Assembly (NCBI RefSeq): GCF_003131185.1
Contig: NZ_QFFU01000023.1
Coordinates: forward strand, 44,323 to 108,322
Reading direction: 5' to 3'
Source: Pseudomonas ovata
Lineage (GTDB): Bacteria > Pseudomonadota > Gammaproteobacteria > Pseudomonadales > Pseudomonadaceae
Length of the DNA stretch: 64,000 nt
The notes under the pieces are model-generated. The model saw nothing but the letters and a program-made list of their open reading frames with translations, made no database searches and had not been told where the DNA came from. Below are positions 41,597 through 49,830 of the stretch, one piece after another. Both the position numbers and the translations under genes were made by a program. Positions within the stretch are counted from its first letter, which is position 1. Each line of letters begins with the position of its first letter.

Positions 41597-42699
41597 TGCG
41601 CGAAGAAACCGCCGAACAACCCGCCCCCCTGCGCAGCGGCCTGACCACCGGCAGCTGCGCCACCGCCACCAGCCTGGCGGCTGCACGCCTGCTGCTGACC
41701 GGGCAGGCCTGCGACGCGGTACAGATCACCCTGCCCAAGGGCAAGCAGGTGCAGATGCGCCTGGAGTTCTGTCGGCCACTGGACGGCGGCGCTGAAGCCG
41801 CCACGATCAAGGACGCCGGCGACGACCCGGACGTGACCCACGGCGCCCTGGTGTTTGCGCACGTACGGCTGACCGGCGAACCCGGCGTGCGCTTTCTGGC
41901 GGGACGCGGCGTGGGCACCGTGACCCGCCCGGGACTGGTGCTGGGCGTTGGCGAGCCGGCGATCAACCCGGTGCCACGGCGCATGATGAGCGAGCATTTG
42001 CAGGGGTTGGCCGATGAGCATGGCCATGCCGGCGGCTTCGAAGTGACCATCGGCGTGCAGGACGGCGAGGCCCTGGCGCTGAAGACCATGAACCCGCGCC
42101 TGGGCATTCTCGGCGGCCTGTCGATCCTGGGCACCAGCGGCATCGTGCGGCCGTTTTCCTGTGCGGCCTACATCGCCTCGATCCAGCAAGGCATCGATGT
42201 TGCTGCCACCAACGGCTACCGGCACATCGCCGCCTGCACCGGCAACGCCAGCGAAGACACCATGCGCCGGGTCTACGGCATTCCCGACATTGCCTTGATC
42301 GAAATGGGCGACTTCGTCGGTGCAGTGCTCAAGCATGTGCGCAAGGTGCCGGTGGACACGCTCAGCCTGTGCGGCGGCTTTGGCAAGATCAGCAAGCTGG
42401 CCGCCCGGCACATGGACCTGCACAGCCGCCACTCCAGCATCGACCTGCCGCAACTGGCGCGCTGGGCCGCCGATGTCGGCGCCGATGCCGCCTTGCAACA
42501 GCTCATCTGCGAAGCCAACACCAGCCAGCAGGCCCTGGCGTTGTGCAGCGCCGCCGGCGTGCCGCTGGGCGATGCGGTGTGCGCTCATGCCCTGGCCTTC
42601 GCCCGCAGTGTGGTGCCGGCCAGCGTGACGGTGGAAGTCTTCGCCATCGACCGCCAGGGCGGCATCGTCGGGCATGCCACCCAAGGAACCCTGAAATGA
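41596..42699 (+). CDS. cbiD: Cobalt-precorrin-5B C1-methyltransferase (CbiD)
   Basis: A 367-residue SAM-dependent enzyme that adds the C1 methyl. Signature LRSGLTTGSCATATSLAAARL near the N-terminus, PKGKQVQMRLEF, then MNPRLGILGGLSILGTSGIVRPF and FGKISKLAARHMDLHSRHS. CbiD belongs to the anaerobic branch and here replaces CobF in an otherwise aerobic gene set. Overlaps cobL at its start and cobK at its end (ATGA). Confidence 0.96.
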   Translation: MREETAEQPAPLRSGLTTGSCATATSLAAARLLLTGQACDAVQITLPKGKQVQMRLEFCRPLDGGAEAATIKDAGDDPDVTHGALVFAHVRLTGEPGVRFLAGRGVGTVTRPGLVLGVGEPAINPVPRRMMSEHLQGLADEHGHAGGFEVTIGVQDGEALALKTMNPRLGILGGLSILGTSGIVRPFSCAAYIASIQQGIDVAATNGYRHIAACTGNASEDTMRRVYGIPDIALIEMGDFVGAVLKHVRKVPVDTLSLCGGFGKISKLAARHMDLHSRHSSIDLPQLARWAADVGADAALQQLICEANTSQQALALCSAAGVPLGDAVCAHALAFARSVVPASVTVEVFAIDRQGGIVGHATQGTLK

Positions 42700-43430
42700 A
42701 CCGTATCCTGCTGCTTGGCGGTGTTACCGAAGCCCTGGCCATTGCCCGTACCCTGGGGCCTGAGCATATCTACAGCCTGGCCGGCGTAGGCCGGGTGCCC
42801 ACCGACCTGACCTGCCAGGTGCGGGTCGGCGGCTATGGCGGCGCCGAAGGGCTGGCGCGATTCATCGATGCGCAAGGCATCGACCTGCTGCTGGACGCCA
42901 CCCATCCCTATGCCGCGCAGATGAGCCACAACGCAGCGACTGCCGCGCAACTGACCGGCGTACCCTGCTGGGCCTTGCGCCGCCCGGCCTGGCAACCCGG
43001 CCCCGATGACGACTGGCGCGAAGTGGCCGACTGGGCTGAACTGACCCAGGCGCTGACACCCTTCCAACGGCCTTTCTTCACCCTGGGCCGCGAACCCCTG
43101 CAGCATCTGGACGACATTCCGGCCCGGCAATTCTGGACACTGCGCGCCCTGGACAGCGTCCCTGGTAACGCACGCTGCGACATCATCGCTGCCCGCGGGC
43201 CGTTTCACCTGGATGAAGAACGGGCGCTGTTCGAGCAGCGCCGCATCGATGTGCTGATCAGCAAGAACAGCGGCAGCCTGTCCACCGAACCCAAGCTGCA
43301 AGTGGCCCGTGAGCGCGCAATACCGGTGCTGATCCTCAAGCGCCCGCCGCTGCCGGCGGTGGACCGGGAGCTGGAGAGCGTGGCAGCGGTGCTGGCAGCC
43401 CTGTCGCAGGACGGCCATCCAGGCGGGTAG
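42696..43430 (+). CDS. cobK: Precorrin-6A reductase
   Basis: A 244-residue NADPH-dependent reductase of the corrin macrocycle. The ATG at 42696 overlaps the cbiD stop; the longer open frame upstream is a shadow within cbiD. Features: ILLLGGVTEALAIARTL, VGGYGGAEGLARFI, LLLDATHPYAAQMSHNA, and KNSGSLSTEPKLQVARERA near the C-terminus. Last gene of cobL-cbiD-cobK; a hairpin follows. Confidence 0.95.
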   Translation: MNRILLLGGVTEALAIARTLGPEHIYSLAGVGRVPTDLTCQVRVGGYGGAEGLARFIDAQGIDLLLDATHPYAAQMSHNAATAAQLTGVPCWALRRPAWQPGPDDDWREVADWAELTQALTPFQRPFFTLGREPLQHLDDIPARQFWTLRALDSVPGNARCDIIAARGPFHLDEERALFEQRRIDVLISKNSGSLSTEPKLQVARERAIPVLILKRPPLPAVDRELESVAAVLAALSQDGHPGG

Positions 43431-43439
43431 GAGAACCCG

Positions 43440-43464
43440 CCGCCTTGGCGCCGCGCCAAGGCGG
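43440..43464 (+). terminator. Hairpin after cobK
   Basis: CCGCCTTGGCG and CGCCAAGGCGG pair perfectly around CCG, starting ten bases after the cobK stop. No T-tract follows directly. The rest of the 294-bp gap to the next gene holds nothing recognisable except a 21-base stretch repeated at 63421. Confidence 0.65.
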
Positions 43465-43724
43465 CACGCTGTCGCGCAGCAGATCAAGTGGTGCTTTTTA
43501 AAATGGATGAAATCAGTCAGTTATTTTGTAGTTGATGAACGCGCTACCGGCGCTCGCTTGCTGTGCTGAAACAGCAATAGACCTTGGCAGGCAAGACGCA
43601 TAGCTGCCCTGTACTCACCTGCATTTTTCAAAGGATCGCTGGCACTTTTGCCCAGGCCTGGTCGGCGCCCCGGCAACAGCCGTTATCATCGTCACTGCCC
43701 TTATCACCCGACAGGACCCACCCC

Positions 43725-44735
43725 GTGCCCTTACGCTTGACCGTGATCGACCAGACGCCTGTGCACGGCGACCGCCCCGCGCTGGCGGCACCCCGTACCT
43801 CCGTAGAACTGGCCGTGGCCTGCGAGGGCTTTGGCTATCACCGCTACTGGCTGGCCGAGCACCACGACAGCGTGCAATTTGCAGGGACCGCCCCGGAAAT
43901 CCTGCTGACCCGCGTGGCCAGCGCCACACAGACCCTGCGCGTGGGCAGCGGCGGCGTGATGCTCAGCCACTACAGCCCGTTCAAGGTGGCTGAAACCTTT
44001 GCCCTGCTGGGCAGCCTGTTTCCCGGACGCATCGACCTGGGCATCGGCCGCGCACCGGGCGGCGGCCAGCTCAGCGCCCGCGCCCTGGCCTCGGGTATGC
44101 CGGGGCACAGCCAGGATTTTGCCCGTCAGGCCGCCGAGCTGTGCGCGTTTCTGCGTGGCACCCTGCCGTCCAGCCATCCGTTTGCCAGCCTGCACTGCCC
44201 GGTCGATGATCAGACCCGGCCTTCGCTGTGGATGCTGGGCTCCAGCGGGGCCAGTGCCGCCCTGGCCGGGCAACTGGGCATGGGCCTGGCGCTGGCACGC
44301 TTCATTGCGCCGGACACCTGCGACCCGGTGATCTTCGAGCATCACGCTCAGGCGTTCAGCGCTGCCGGCCACGGTCAAACACCACCACGCCTGCTGGCCC
44401 TGGCCGTGATCTGTGCGCCCACCGACAAGCAGGCCCGCCTTATTGCCACCACCGCGGCCTATCGCAAACTGTCCAGCGGCCAGCGCCCACAACAACCCTT
44501 GCTCAGCCCCGAAGACGTCATGGACCGCTACCGGGACATGACGCCAGAGCAGAAGCAGGCGTTCGACCAGACCCTGGACGCCATGGTGGTCGGCTCGCCC
44601 GCCACCTGCCGCCGGCAGATCCTGGCGCTGGCCGAACGGTTCGGCAGCGAGGAGATCGGCATTGTCACCGTGACCCATGCGTTCGAGGCGCGGCGGGCCA
44701 GTTATCGATTGCTGGCGCAGGCCCTACAAGGCTGA
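43725..44735 (+). CDS. LLM-class (luciferase-like) flavin monooxygenase
   Basis: A 336-residue protein from a GTG at 43725, preceded by ACAGGACC; a longer open frame starting at 43584 gives a non-homologous head. Belongs to the bacterial luciferase-like FMN/F420 superfamily (group with MsnO8/YhbW-like members): LTVIDQTPVHGD, GFGYHRYWLAEHH, LRVGSGGVMLSHYSPFKVAE, LFPGRIDLGIGRAPGG and VGSPATCRRQILALAERFG. The substrate is unknown; many relatives oxidise organic sulfur or aldehydes. Stands alone between cobK and the DUF6124 gene. Confidence 0.93.
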   Translation: MPLRLTVIDQTPVHGDRPALAAPRTSVELAVACEGFGYHRYWLAEHHDSVQFAGTAPEILLTRVASATQTLRVGSGGVMLSHYSPFKVAETFALLGSLFPGRIDLGIGRAPGGGQLSARALASGMPGHSQDFARQAAELCAFLRGTLPSSHPFASLHCPVDDQTRPSLWMLGSSGASAALAGQLGMGLALARFIAPDTCDPVIFEHHAQAFSAAGHGQTPPRLLALAVICAPTDKQARLIATTAAYRKLSSGQRPQQPLLSPEDVMDRYRDMTPEQKQAFDQTLDAMVVGSPATCRRQILALAERFGSEEIGIVTVTHAFEARRASYRLLAQALQG

Positions 44736-44889
44736 ACAGGGCGCATGACGGTTACTTGCACTGACGAAATCGTCTTTTTCCGGCAGCCGTTTCCCTTTTC
44801 ATTGTGCGAACTTTCCGAGAAAATCCCCGGCCCTTGCGTGGGTCATTTATCGGCACTAGGCTGCTTTCGTCGCTGAACATCAGCGATCG

Positions 44890-45040
44890 GGATTAGCAGC
44901 CTGTTGGTAAGATGAATGCGCAAGTTTGCTTATGGCGGCTTTGCGTGGGGCACCTTCGGGTGCGCCGGTCTTGCATCTTTCCACCGGTCTGCTAACCCGC
45001 GTCAAAGCCGCCACCCTTGTACGTTTAGCAGCGTTCGTAG
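44890..45040 (+). ncRNA. Structured leader RNA upstream of the DUF6124/DUF3077 gene
   Basis: The 329-bp gap before the small gene contains a compact set of pairings: GGCGGCTTTG (44934-44943) with CAAAGCCGCC (45003-45012), ten perfect pairs; inside it a UUCG-capped stem GCACC-TTCG-GGTGC (44950-44963) and CCGGT/ACCGG (44965-44987). CTGCTAA (44989-44995), inside the long stem's loop, can pair with TTAGCAG at either 44893-44899 or 45025-45031, both outside it, which would make a pseudoknot. The element ends about 25-30 bases before the start codon. I recall similar leaders before related genes in pseudomonads, but no function. Confidence 0.6.
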
Positions 45041-45064
45041 GGGGCTCTATTCAGGAATGATGCA

Positions 45065-45286
45065 ATGAGCATAGTAATCCCCGCCCCACCTTCTCTCGAA
45101 GACGCCCTGCTACGGGTGTCCGACCTGCTGCGCTGCGCAGCCGCCACGGCCTATGAAAGCGGCGAAAGCCTGTGCGGTTCCAGGCGCGACCTGGCCTTCT
45201 CGACCCTGTACCTGATCGACATGGCCAAATCCGTGCTGGACGATTCATTGCAGCGGCTGGAAGCGACCGAGCCACAACCGAACTGA
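45065..45286 (+). CDS. Small DUF6124/DUF3077 family protein
   Basis: A 73-residue protein, predicted soluble and mostly helical: PPSLEDALLRVSDLLRCAAA, then AYESGESLCGSRRDLAFSTLY and LIDMAKSVLDDSLQRLE. The pattern matches the small Pseudomonas proteins filed under DUF3077/DUF6124, which occur in several copies per genome and often stand alone. Function unknown. A CAGGAATGATGCA stretch precedes the ATG, and the whole leader is highly structured, so post-transcriptional control is likely. Confidence 0.8.
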   Translation: MSIVIPAPPSLEDALLRVSDLLRCAAATAYESGESLCGSRRDLAFSTLYLIDMAKSVLDDSLQRLEATEPQPN

Positions 45287-45494
45287 TGTTGCTGCAAGGC
45301 CCGGCCTGGTGAGCGATAGCGAACGCTGTCAGAGCCCATTGGTGTTTCGCCAGCCGGATCTTGTGTCCCATAACGCGCCGGTCAGCTTCGCCTGATTTTG
45401 CGGGCTGGCGCTGTAGAAGTTGACACCCTTGCACTTTTACATCCCCGCCCATTCAGGCTAAATAGCGCACTCCTTCCAGGCCACGGAGCCTGCC

Positions 45495-45971
45495 ATGCTC
45501 AACAAGACCCTGCTACTGGCCGCCCTGCTGCTGCCGGCCCTGTTTGCCCAGGCCCATGAATACAAGGCCGGCAACCTGCTGATCGAGCACCCGTGGTCCA
45601 TGCAGCTGCCGCCCAATGCACCCGCGGTGGCGGCGTATTTCGTCATCGACAACAAGGGCGATGCCGACCGGCTGCTCAGTGTCGACAGCCCCGTCGCCGG
45701 CAGCGCCCAGTTGCACGAACATGTGCATGCCGATGGCCTGATGAAGATGCAGCAGGTGCCCAGCGTCGAAGTGCCGGCCGGTGGCCAGGTGCGTTTTGCC
45801 CCCATGGCCTATCATGTGATGTTGCTGGACATCAAGGACCGCACGCAGCTGGTCGATGGCCAGCGCTTTGAACTGGTGCTGCATTTTGAAAAGGCCGGCG
45901 CCGTGCCTGTGCAGGTCATGGTCCGGAAGCAGCCACCCGAACCCGGCCAGACACCGGCCCACAGCCATTGA
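45495..45971 (+). CDS. PCu(A)C-type periplasmic copper chaperone
   Basis: A 158-residue secreted protein with signal peptide MLNKTLLLAALLLPALFAQA. Family members bind Cu(I) by Met/His residues and deliver copper to cytochrome oxidase or other sites. The copper motif is present: LHEHVHADGLMKMQQVP, later FAPMAYHVMLLD with the H-x-M pair. A His-containing tail (TPAHSH) follows. Next to a DUF2946 gene and a PepSY membrane protein, a recurrent copper/iron handling group in Pseudomonas. Confidence 0.93.
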   Translation: MLNKTLLLAALLLPALFAQAHEYKAGNLLIEHPWSMQLPPNAPAVAAYFVIDNKGDADRLLSVDSPVAGSAQLHEHVHADGLMKMQQVPSVEVPAGGQVRFAPMAYHVMLLDIKDRTQLVDGQRFELVLHFEKAGAVPVQVMVRKQPPEPGQTPAHSH

Positions 45972-45984
45972 GTAACCGCTTGCC

Positions 45985-46446
45985 GTGAGCGCCCCGCGCC
46001 CAGGCCGGGCAGGCACGACCCGACCCCGCCCTCGGCGAGGTACGTGGCTGAGTCTGTTCGCCATGTTGATGATCTTTATCGGTCCGCTGATTTCCCAGTC
46101 GATGCCGATGGAGCATCACGCCGGTACGCCCATGCCCACGGCGCATCACGCGCCTGTGGCAGCGGGTGCCGATCACACGCATCACGCCAATGCCCATGAT
46201 GCCCATGCGGCACAGGCCACCACCGACGCCAGCCGCGCCGCCATGGACCATGCGTTGTGGGCCAAGTGCGGCTATTGCACCTTGCTGTTCGGCTGCCCGG
46301 CCCTGCCGCAGGTCCTGGCAATGGTGGCCATTACCCCGCCCAAACCATCGGCTTTCTATGTCGCCCTGACCCGTGCAGGCCATGCGCGGCACACCGTCTT
46401 CCTGCATGCCCTGAGCCGCGCCCCGCCACTGTCGACGCTGTCCTGA
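45985..46446 (+). CDS. DUF2946 family protein
   Basis: A 153-residue protein, probably from a GTG at 45985, 13 bp after the chaperone stop; other starts are possible. An Arg-rich head is followed by a hydrophobic helix (TWLSLFAMLMIFIGPLISQ), a His/Met/Ala-rich stretch (MEHHAGTPMPTAHHAPVAAG), and the DUF2946 signature CGYCTLLFGCPALPQ. The family is commonly found with copper-uptake receptors and chaperones. The His/Met content suggests metal binding; function is not established. Confidence 0.85.
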   Translation: MSAPRPGRAGTTRPRPRRGTWLSLFAMLMIFIGPLISQSMPMEHHAGTPMPTAHHAPVAAGADHTHHANAHDAHAAQATTDASRAAMDHALWAKCGYCTLLFGCPALPQVLAMVAITPPKPSAFYVALTRAGHARHTVFLHALSRAPPLSTLS

Positions 46447-46635
46447 TCCGCTAATCCACGCAGCCCTTGCGGCTGCGCGATCCTGACCGTCAGATGGTAA
46501 GCACCATGGCTTTTATCCTTGCTACACCTGTGCGCACCGCTCGCCTGCACCGACAAGCGCCGCCCCCTGTTGCCCATGCCATCGCTGAACACCCGCCCAG
46601 GCCGACCTTTTGCCTGCGCGACCGGAGCGTTTGCC

Positions 46636-48012
46636 ATGAAAAAACCTGATCGTACGTTCTATAACCTGGCCTGGCGCTGGCACTTCTACGCCGGGCTGTT
46701 CGTGGCCCCTTTCATGATCCTGCTGGCCCTGACCGGGATCATCTACCTGTTCAAGCCGCAGCTCGACACCCTGATGTACCGCGACCTGCTGCAGGTCGAT
46801 GCCGCGCATCACCGCCTCGATGCCGACCAACTGCAACAGCAGGTGCAGCATGCCTGGCCCCAGGCCACGGTGAGCAAATACATCCCGCCGCTCGATGCCC
46901 AGGGCAGCGCGCAGTTCGTGATCCGCGACCAGGGCCGCGAGCTGAACGTGTTCATCAACCCTTACACCGGCACGCTGCTGGGCAGCCAGGACGCCAAGGA
47001 CAATCTGCAGGCCATCGCCCGTGCGCTGCATGGCGAGTTGATGATCGGCACCCTGGGCGACCGGCTGATCGAGCTGGCCGCCGGCTGGGGCATCATGCTG
47101 GTGGTGTCGGGGCTGTACCTGTGGTGGCCACGGGGTAATAACGGCGGTGCCGGCGTACTCTGGCCGCGCCTGTCACGTCGCGGCCGGGCGCTGTGGCGCG
47201 ACCTGCATGCGGTCACCGGGTTCTGGGGGTCGCTGCTGTTGCTGTTCATGCTGCTCAGTGGCATGACCTGGACCGGTTTCTGGGGCAAGCAGTACGCCGA
47301 CCTGTGGAACACCTTTCCGGCGGCCATGTGGAATGACGTGCCGCGCTCAACGCAACTGGCCGGCACGCTCAACACCACCAGCGCCCAGACCGTGCCCTGG
47401 GCGCTGGAAAATACGCCGCTGCCGCAATCGTCCGGGGATCATGCCGAGCACATGCACCATCATGGTCCGTCCAGCGGGCCGGCCGCGCCCAGGGTAACCC
47501 TGCAAGAGGTGGTCGACATCGCCACGCAGCATGGCGTCGAGCCGGGCTACAGCATCACTGCACCGAAAACCGCCGAAGGCGTGTTCACCGTCTCGGTGTT
47601 CGCCGACGACCCGCGCAACGACGCCACCCTGCACATCGATCAGTACAGCGGCAAGGTACTGGCGCATGTCGGCTGGCAGCACTACAGCCTGGTGTCCAAG
47701 GCCACCGAGGCCGGCGTGATGCTGCACGAAGGCAAGTTCTTCGGCTTGCTCAACCAGCTGTTGATGCTGCTGGTGTGCCTGATGATCCTGCTCGGCTCGG
47801 TCAGCGGCCTGGTCATGTGGTGGAAGCGCAGGCCCGAAGGCGGGCTGGGCGTGCCGCCGCTGCGCCATGACCTGCCACGCTGGAAAGGCGCGATGGGGGT
47901 CATGTTGGTCCTGGCGATCCTTTTTCCGTTGGTGGGGGCCTCGTTGATCGTCGTGTGGGTATTTGATCGAATCGTGCTTTCACGCTTTGCCAAATCGGCG
48001 GCAGCAGCTTAA
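46636..48012 (+). CDS. PepSY-domain inner-membrane protein (PiuB-like)
   Basis: A 458-residue protein from the ATG at 46636 (MKKPDRTFYNLAWRWHFYAG) after GGAGCG; an open frame begins 117 bases earlier but is not homologous. Four or five membrane helices: about 18-40 (FVAPFMILLALTGIIYLF), 150-170 (GIMLVVSGLYLWWP), 200-220, 375-395 and 425-450. PepSY repeats lie in the periplasmic loops, and a His-rich stretch DHAEHMHHHGPSS sits mid-loop. The family includes iron-regulated flavin/haem-linked reductases. With the copper genes upstream, a role in metal reduction or uptake is likely but inferred. Confidence 0.88.
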   Translation: MKKPDRTFYNLAWRWHFYAGLFVAPFMILLALTGIIYLFKPQLDTLMYRDLLQVDAAHHRLDADQLQQQVQHAWPQATVSKYIPPLDAQGSAQFVIRDQGRELNVFINPYTGTLLGSQDAKDNLQAIARALHGELMIGTLGDRLIELAAGWGIMLVVSGLYLWWPRGNNGGAGVLWPRLSRRGRALWRDLHAVTGFWGSLLLLFMLLSGMTWTGFWGKQYADLWNTFPAAMWNDVPRSTQLAGTLNTTSAQTVPWALENTPLPQSSGDHAEHMHHHGPSSGPAAPRVTLQEVVDIATQHGVEPGYSITAPKTAEGVFTVSVFADDPRNDATLHIDQYSGKVLAHVGWQHYSLVSKATEAGVMLHEGKFFGLLNQLLMLLVCLMILLGSVSGLVMWWKRRPEGGLGVPPLRHDLPRWKGAMGVMLVLAILFPLVGASLIVVWVFDRIVLSRFAKSAAAA

Positions 48013-48339
48013 ATTGCAGCAACGGGGCCTGAAGCCGACGAGCGGTTTTGTGATGAATTCCTCACTCGATACGCTTCAGGCCCCGTTCCTTCCCGCTGAA
48101 TTGCCGCATGGCGATGACCGCTGATCGCGGTTTCACTTGCCCGGCCTTCCCCTTGCACCATTTGCGCTCATTGCACCGTCTTGCGGCTTGCAATGGTGCC
48201 GTCGTGGTGCGACCGGTCAGACCAGACCGCTCTGCCACGCACCTGCCTGCCGGTTTTCGTGATTGGGCACAGCCTTTGCTAGCACCTTGTGCAGGCAAAT
48301 GACTCGCCCTCGATAATTCGAAACAACGGAGCCGTCCCA
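48013..48339 (+). promoter_or_regulatory. Upstream region of urtA with NtrC-like half-sites
   Basis: A 327-bp gap with no gene. NtrC-type half-sites appear as TGCACC at 48154-48159 and 48172-48177, and as TGGTGC at 48194-48199 and 48205-48210, 55-110 bases upstream of a sigma-54 promoter. The spacing suits enhancer binding. Whether these are true NtrC sites is inference. Confidence 0.5.
48265..48280 (+). promoter_or_regulatory. Sigma-54 (-24/-12) promoter of the urt-ure block
   Basis: GGGCACAGCCTTTGCT matches the consensus TGGCAC-N5-TTGCW at all but the first position and keeps the GG-N10-GC invariant spacing. It ends 59 bases before the urtA start codon. Sigma-54 with NtrC is the expected control for urea uptake under nitrogen limitation. 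Confidence 0.75.
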
Positions 48340-49605
48340 ATGAAGCGTCGCAGTCTGATCAAAGCGTTTACCCTGTCCGCCTCCATCGCCGCGATGGGCA
48401 TGAGCTGGACCTTGCAGGCGGCAGAAACCATCAAGGTCGGCATCCTGCATTCGCTGTCCGGGACCATGGCCATCTCCGAAACGTCGCTCAAGGACATGGC
48501 CTTGATGACCATCGACGAGATCAACGCCAAGGGCGGCGTCAACGGCAAGCAACTGGAGGCAGTGATCGTCGACCCGGCGTCGAACTGGCCGCTGTTCGCG
48601 GAAAAAAGCCGTCAGTTGCTGACCCAGGACAAGGTCGCCGTGGTGTTCGGCTGCTGGACCTCGGTGTCGCGCAAGTCGGTGCTGCCGGTGTTCGAAGAAC
48701 TCAACGGCCTGCTGTTCTACCCGGTGCAGTATGAAGGCGAAGAAATGTCGCCGAACGTGTTCTACACCGGTGCCGCGCCCAACCAGCAGGCGATTCCGGC
48801 GGTCGAGTACCTGATGAGCGAAGACGGCGGCGCCGCCAAGCGCTACTTCCTGCTGGGCACCGACTACGTCTACCCGCGCACCACCAACAAGATCCTGCGC
48901 GCTTTCCTGCACTCCAAGGGCGTGAAGGACAGCGATATCGAAGAGGTCTACACCCCGTTCGGCCATGCCGACTACCAGACCATCGTCGCCAACATCAAGA
49001 AATTCTCGGCCGGCGGCAAGACCGCGGTCATCTCCACCGTCAATGGCGACTCCAACGTGCCGTTCTACAAGGAGCTGGCCAACCAGGGCCTGAAAGCCAC
49101 CGACGTGCCGGTGGTGGCCTTCTCGGTGGGTGAAGAAGAACTGCGCGGCATCGACACCAAGCCGCTGGTCGGTCACCTGGCCGCCTGGAACTACTTCCAG
49201 TCGGTGGATAACCCGGTCAACAAGAAATTCGTCGCCGACTGGAGCGCGTACGCCAAGAAGAAAAACCTGCCGGGTGCTGACAAGGCCGTGACCAACGACC
49301 CGATGGAGGCCACCTACGTCGGCATCCACATGTGGGCGCAGGCCGCTGAAAAAGCCAAGTCCACCGAGGTCGACAAGGTCCGCGAAGCCATGGCCGGGCA
49401 GACCTTTGCCGCGCCGTCGGGCTTTACCCTGACCATGGACAAGACCAACCACCACCTGCACAAGCCGGTGATGATCGGCGAGGTCGAGGACAACGGCCAG
49501 TTCAACGTCGTGTGGCAGACCAAGGAGCCGATCCGCGCCCAGCCCTGGAGCCCGTACATCCCGGGTAACGACAAGAAGCCCGACCATGCGGTGAAGAGCA
49601 ACTAA
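48340..49605 (+). CDS. urtA: Urea ABC transporter substrate-binding protein
   Basis: A 421-residue periplasmic binding protein for urea. The ATG at 48340 follows AACGGAG. The signal peptide MKRRSLIKAFTLSASIAAMG has a twin-arginine-like RRSLIK motif, so Tat export is possible. The mature part is a type I fold of the amide/urea family: KVGILHSLSGTMAISETSLK, VFGCWTSVSRKSVLPVFEE, NGLLFYPVQYEGEE and TVNGDSNVPFYKELANQG. First gene of urtABCDE. A 152-bp repeat lies between it and urtB. Confidence 0.97.
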   Translation: MKRRSLIKAFTLSASIAAMGMSWTLQAAETIKVGILHSLSGTMAISETSLKDMALMTIDEINAKGGVNGKQLEAVIVDPASNWPLFAEKSRQLLTQDKVAVVFGCWTSVSRKSVLPVFEELNGLLFYPVQYEGEEMSPNVFYTGAAPNQQAIPAVEYLMSEDGGAAKRYFLLGTDYVYPRTTNKILRAFLHSKGVKDSDIEEVYTPFGHADYQTIVANIKKFSAGGKTAVISTVNGDSNVPFYKELANQGLKATDVPVVAFSVGEEELRGIDTKPLVGHLAAWNYFQSVDNPVNKKFVADWSAYAKKKNLPGADKAVTNDPMEATYVGIHMWAQAAEKAKSTEVDKVREAMAGQTFAAPSGFTLTMDKTNHHLHKPVMIGEVEDNGQFNVVWQTKEPIRAQPWSPYIPGNDKKPDHAVKSN

Positions 49606-49628
49606 GCCACGGCGTCTTGCTGCCCGAT

Positions 49629-49780
49629 GTAGGAGCGCGCTTGCCCGCGACCGAGTGCGCTAGCGCTCGTAAATTCTCGGAAACGCTGAAAATTCATGAC
49701 TGTGAACACATTCTGGATTTGCGAAACGCTGAAAATTTACGACTGCTAACGCAGCCGGTCGCGGGCAAGCGCGCTCCTAC
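49629..49780. repeat. 152-bp repeat element, copy B, inside the urt operon
   Basis: Same length and orientation as the element at 9885-10036. Ends GTAGGAGCGCGCTTGCCCGC and GCGGGCAAGCGCGCTCCTAC pair perfectly; the interior again holds CTGTGAACACATT and TTTACGACTGCTAACGCAGC. It fills most of the urtA-urtB gap and would form a long stem in the operon mRNA. Confidence 0.82.
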
Positions 49781-49830
49781 ACCGGGTTCATGTACCCGCC
49801 CTGAGATTGCTGCAACACAGGCCATTAGCC

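Noticed and set aside
46519..46635. Longer start for the PepSY protein
   Set aside because: The extension lacks a ribosome site and resembles no family N-terminus; the start at 46636 has GGAG and a normal beginning.
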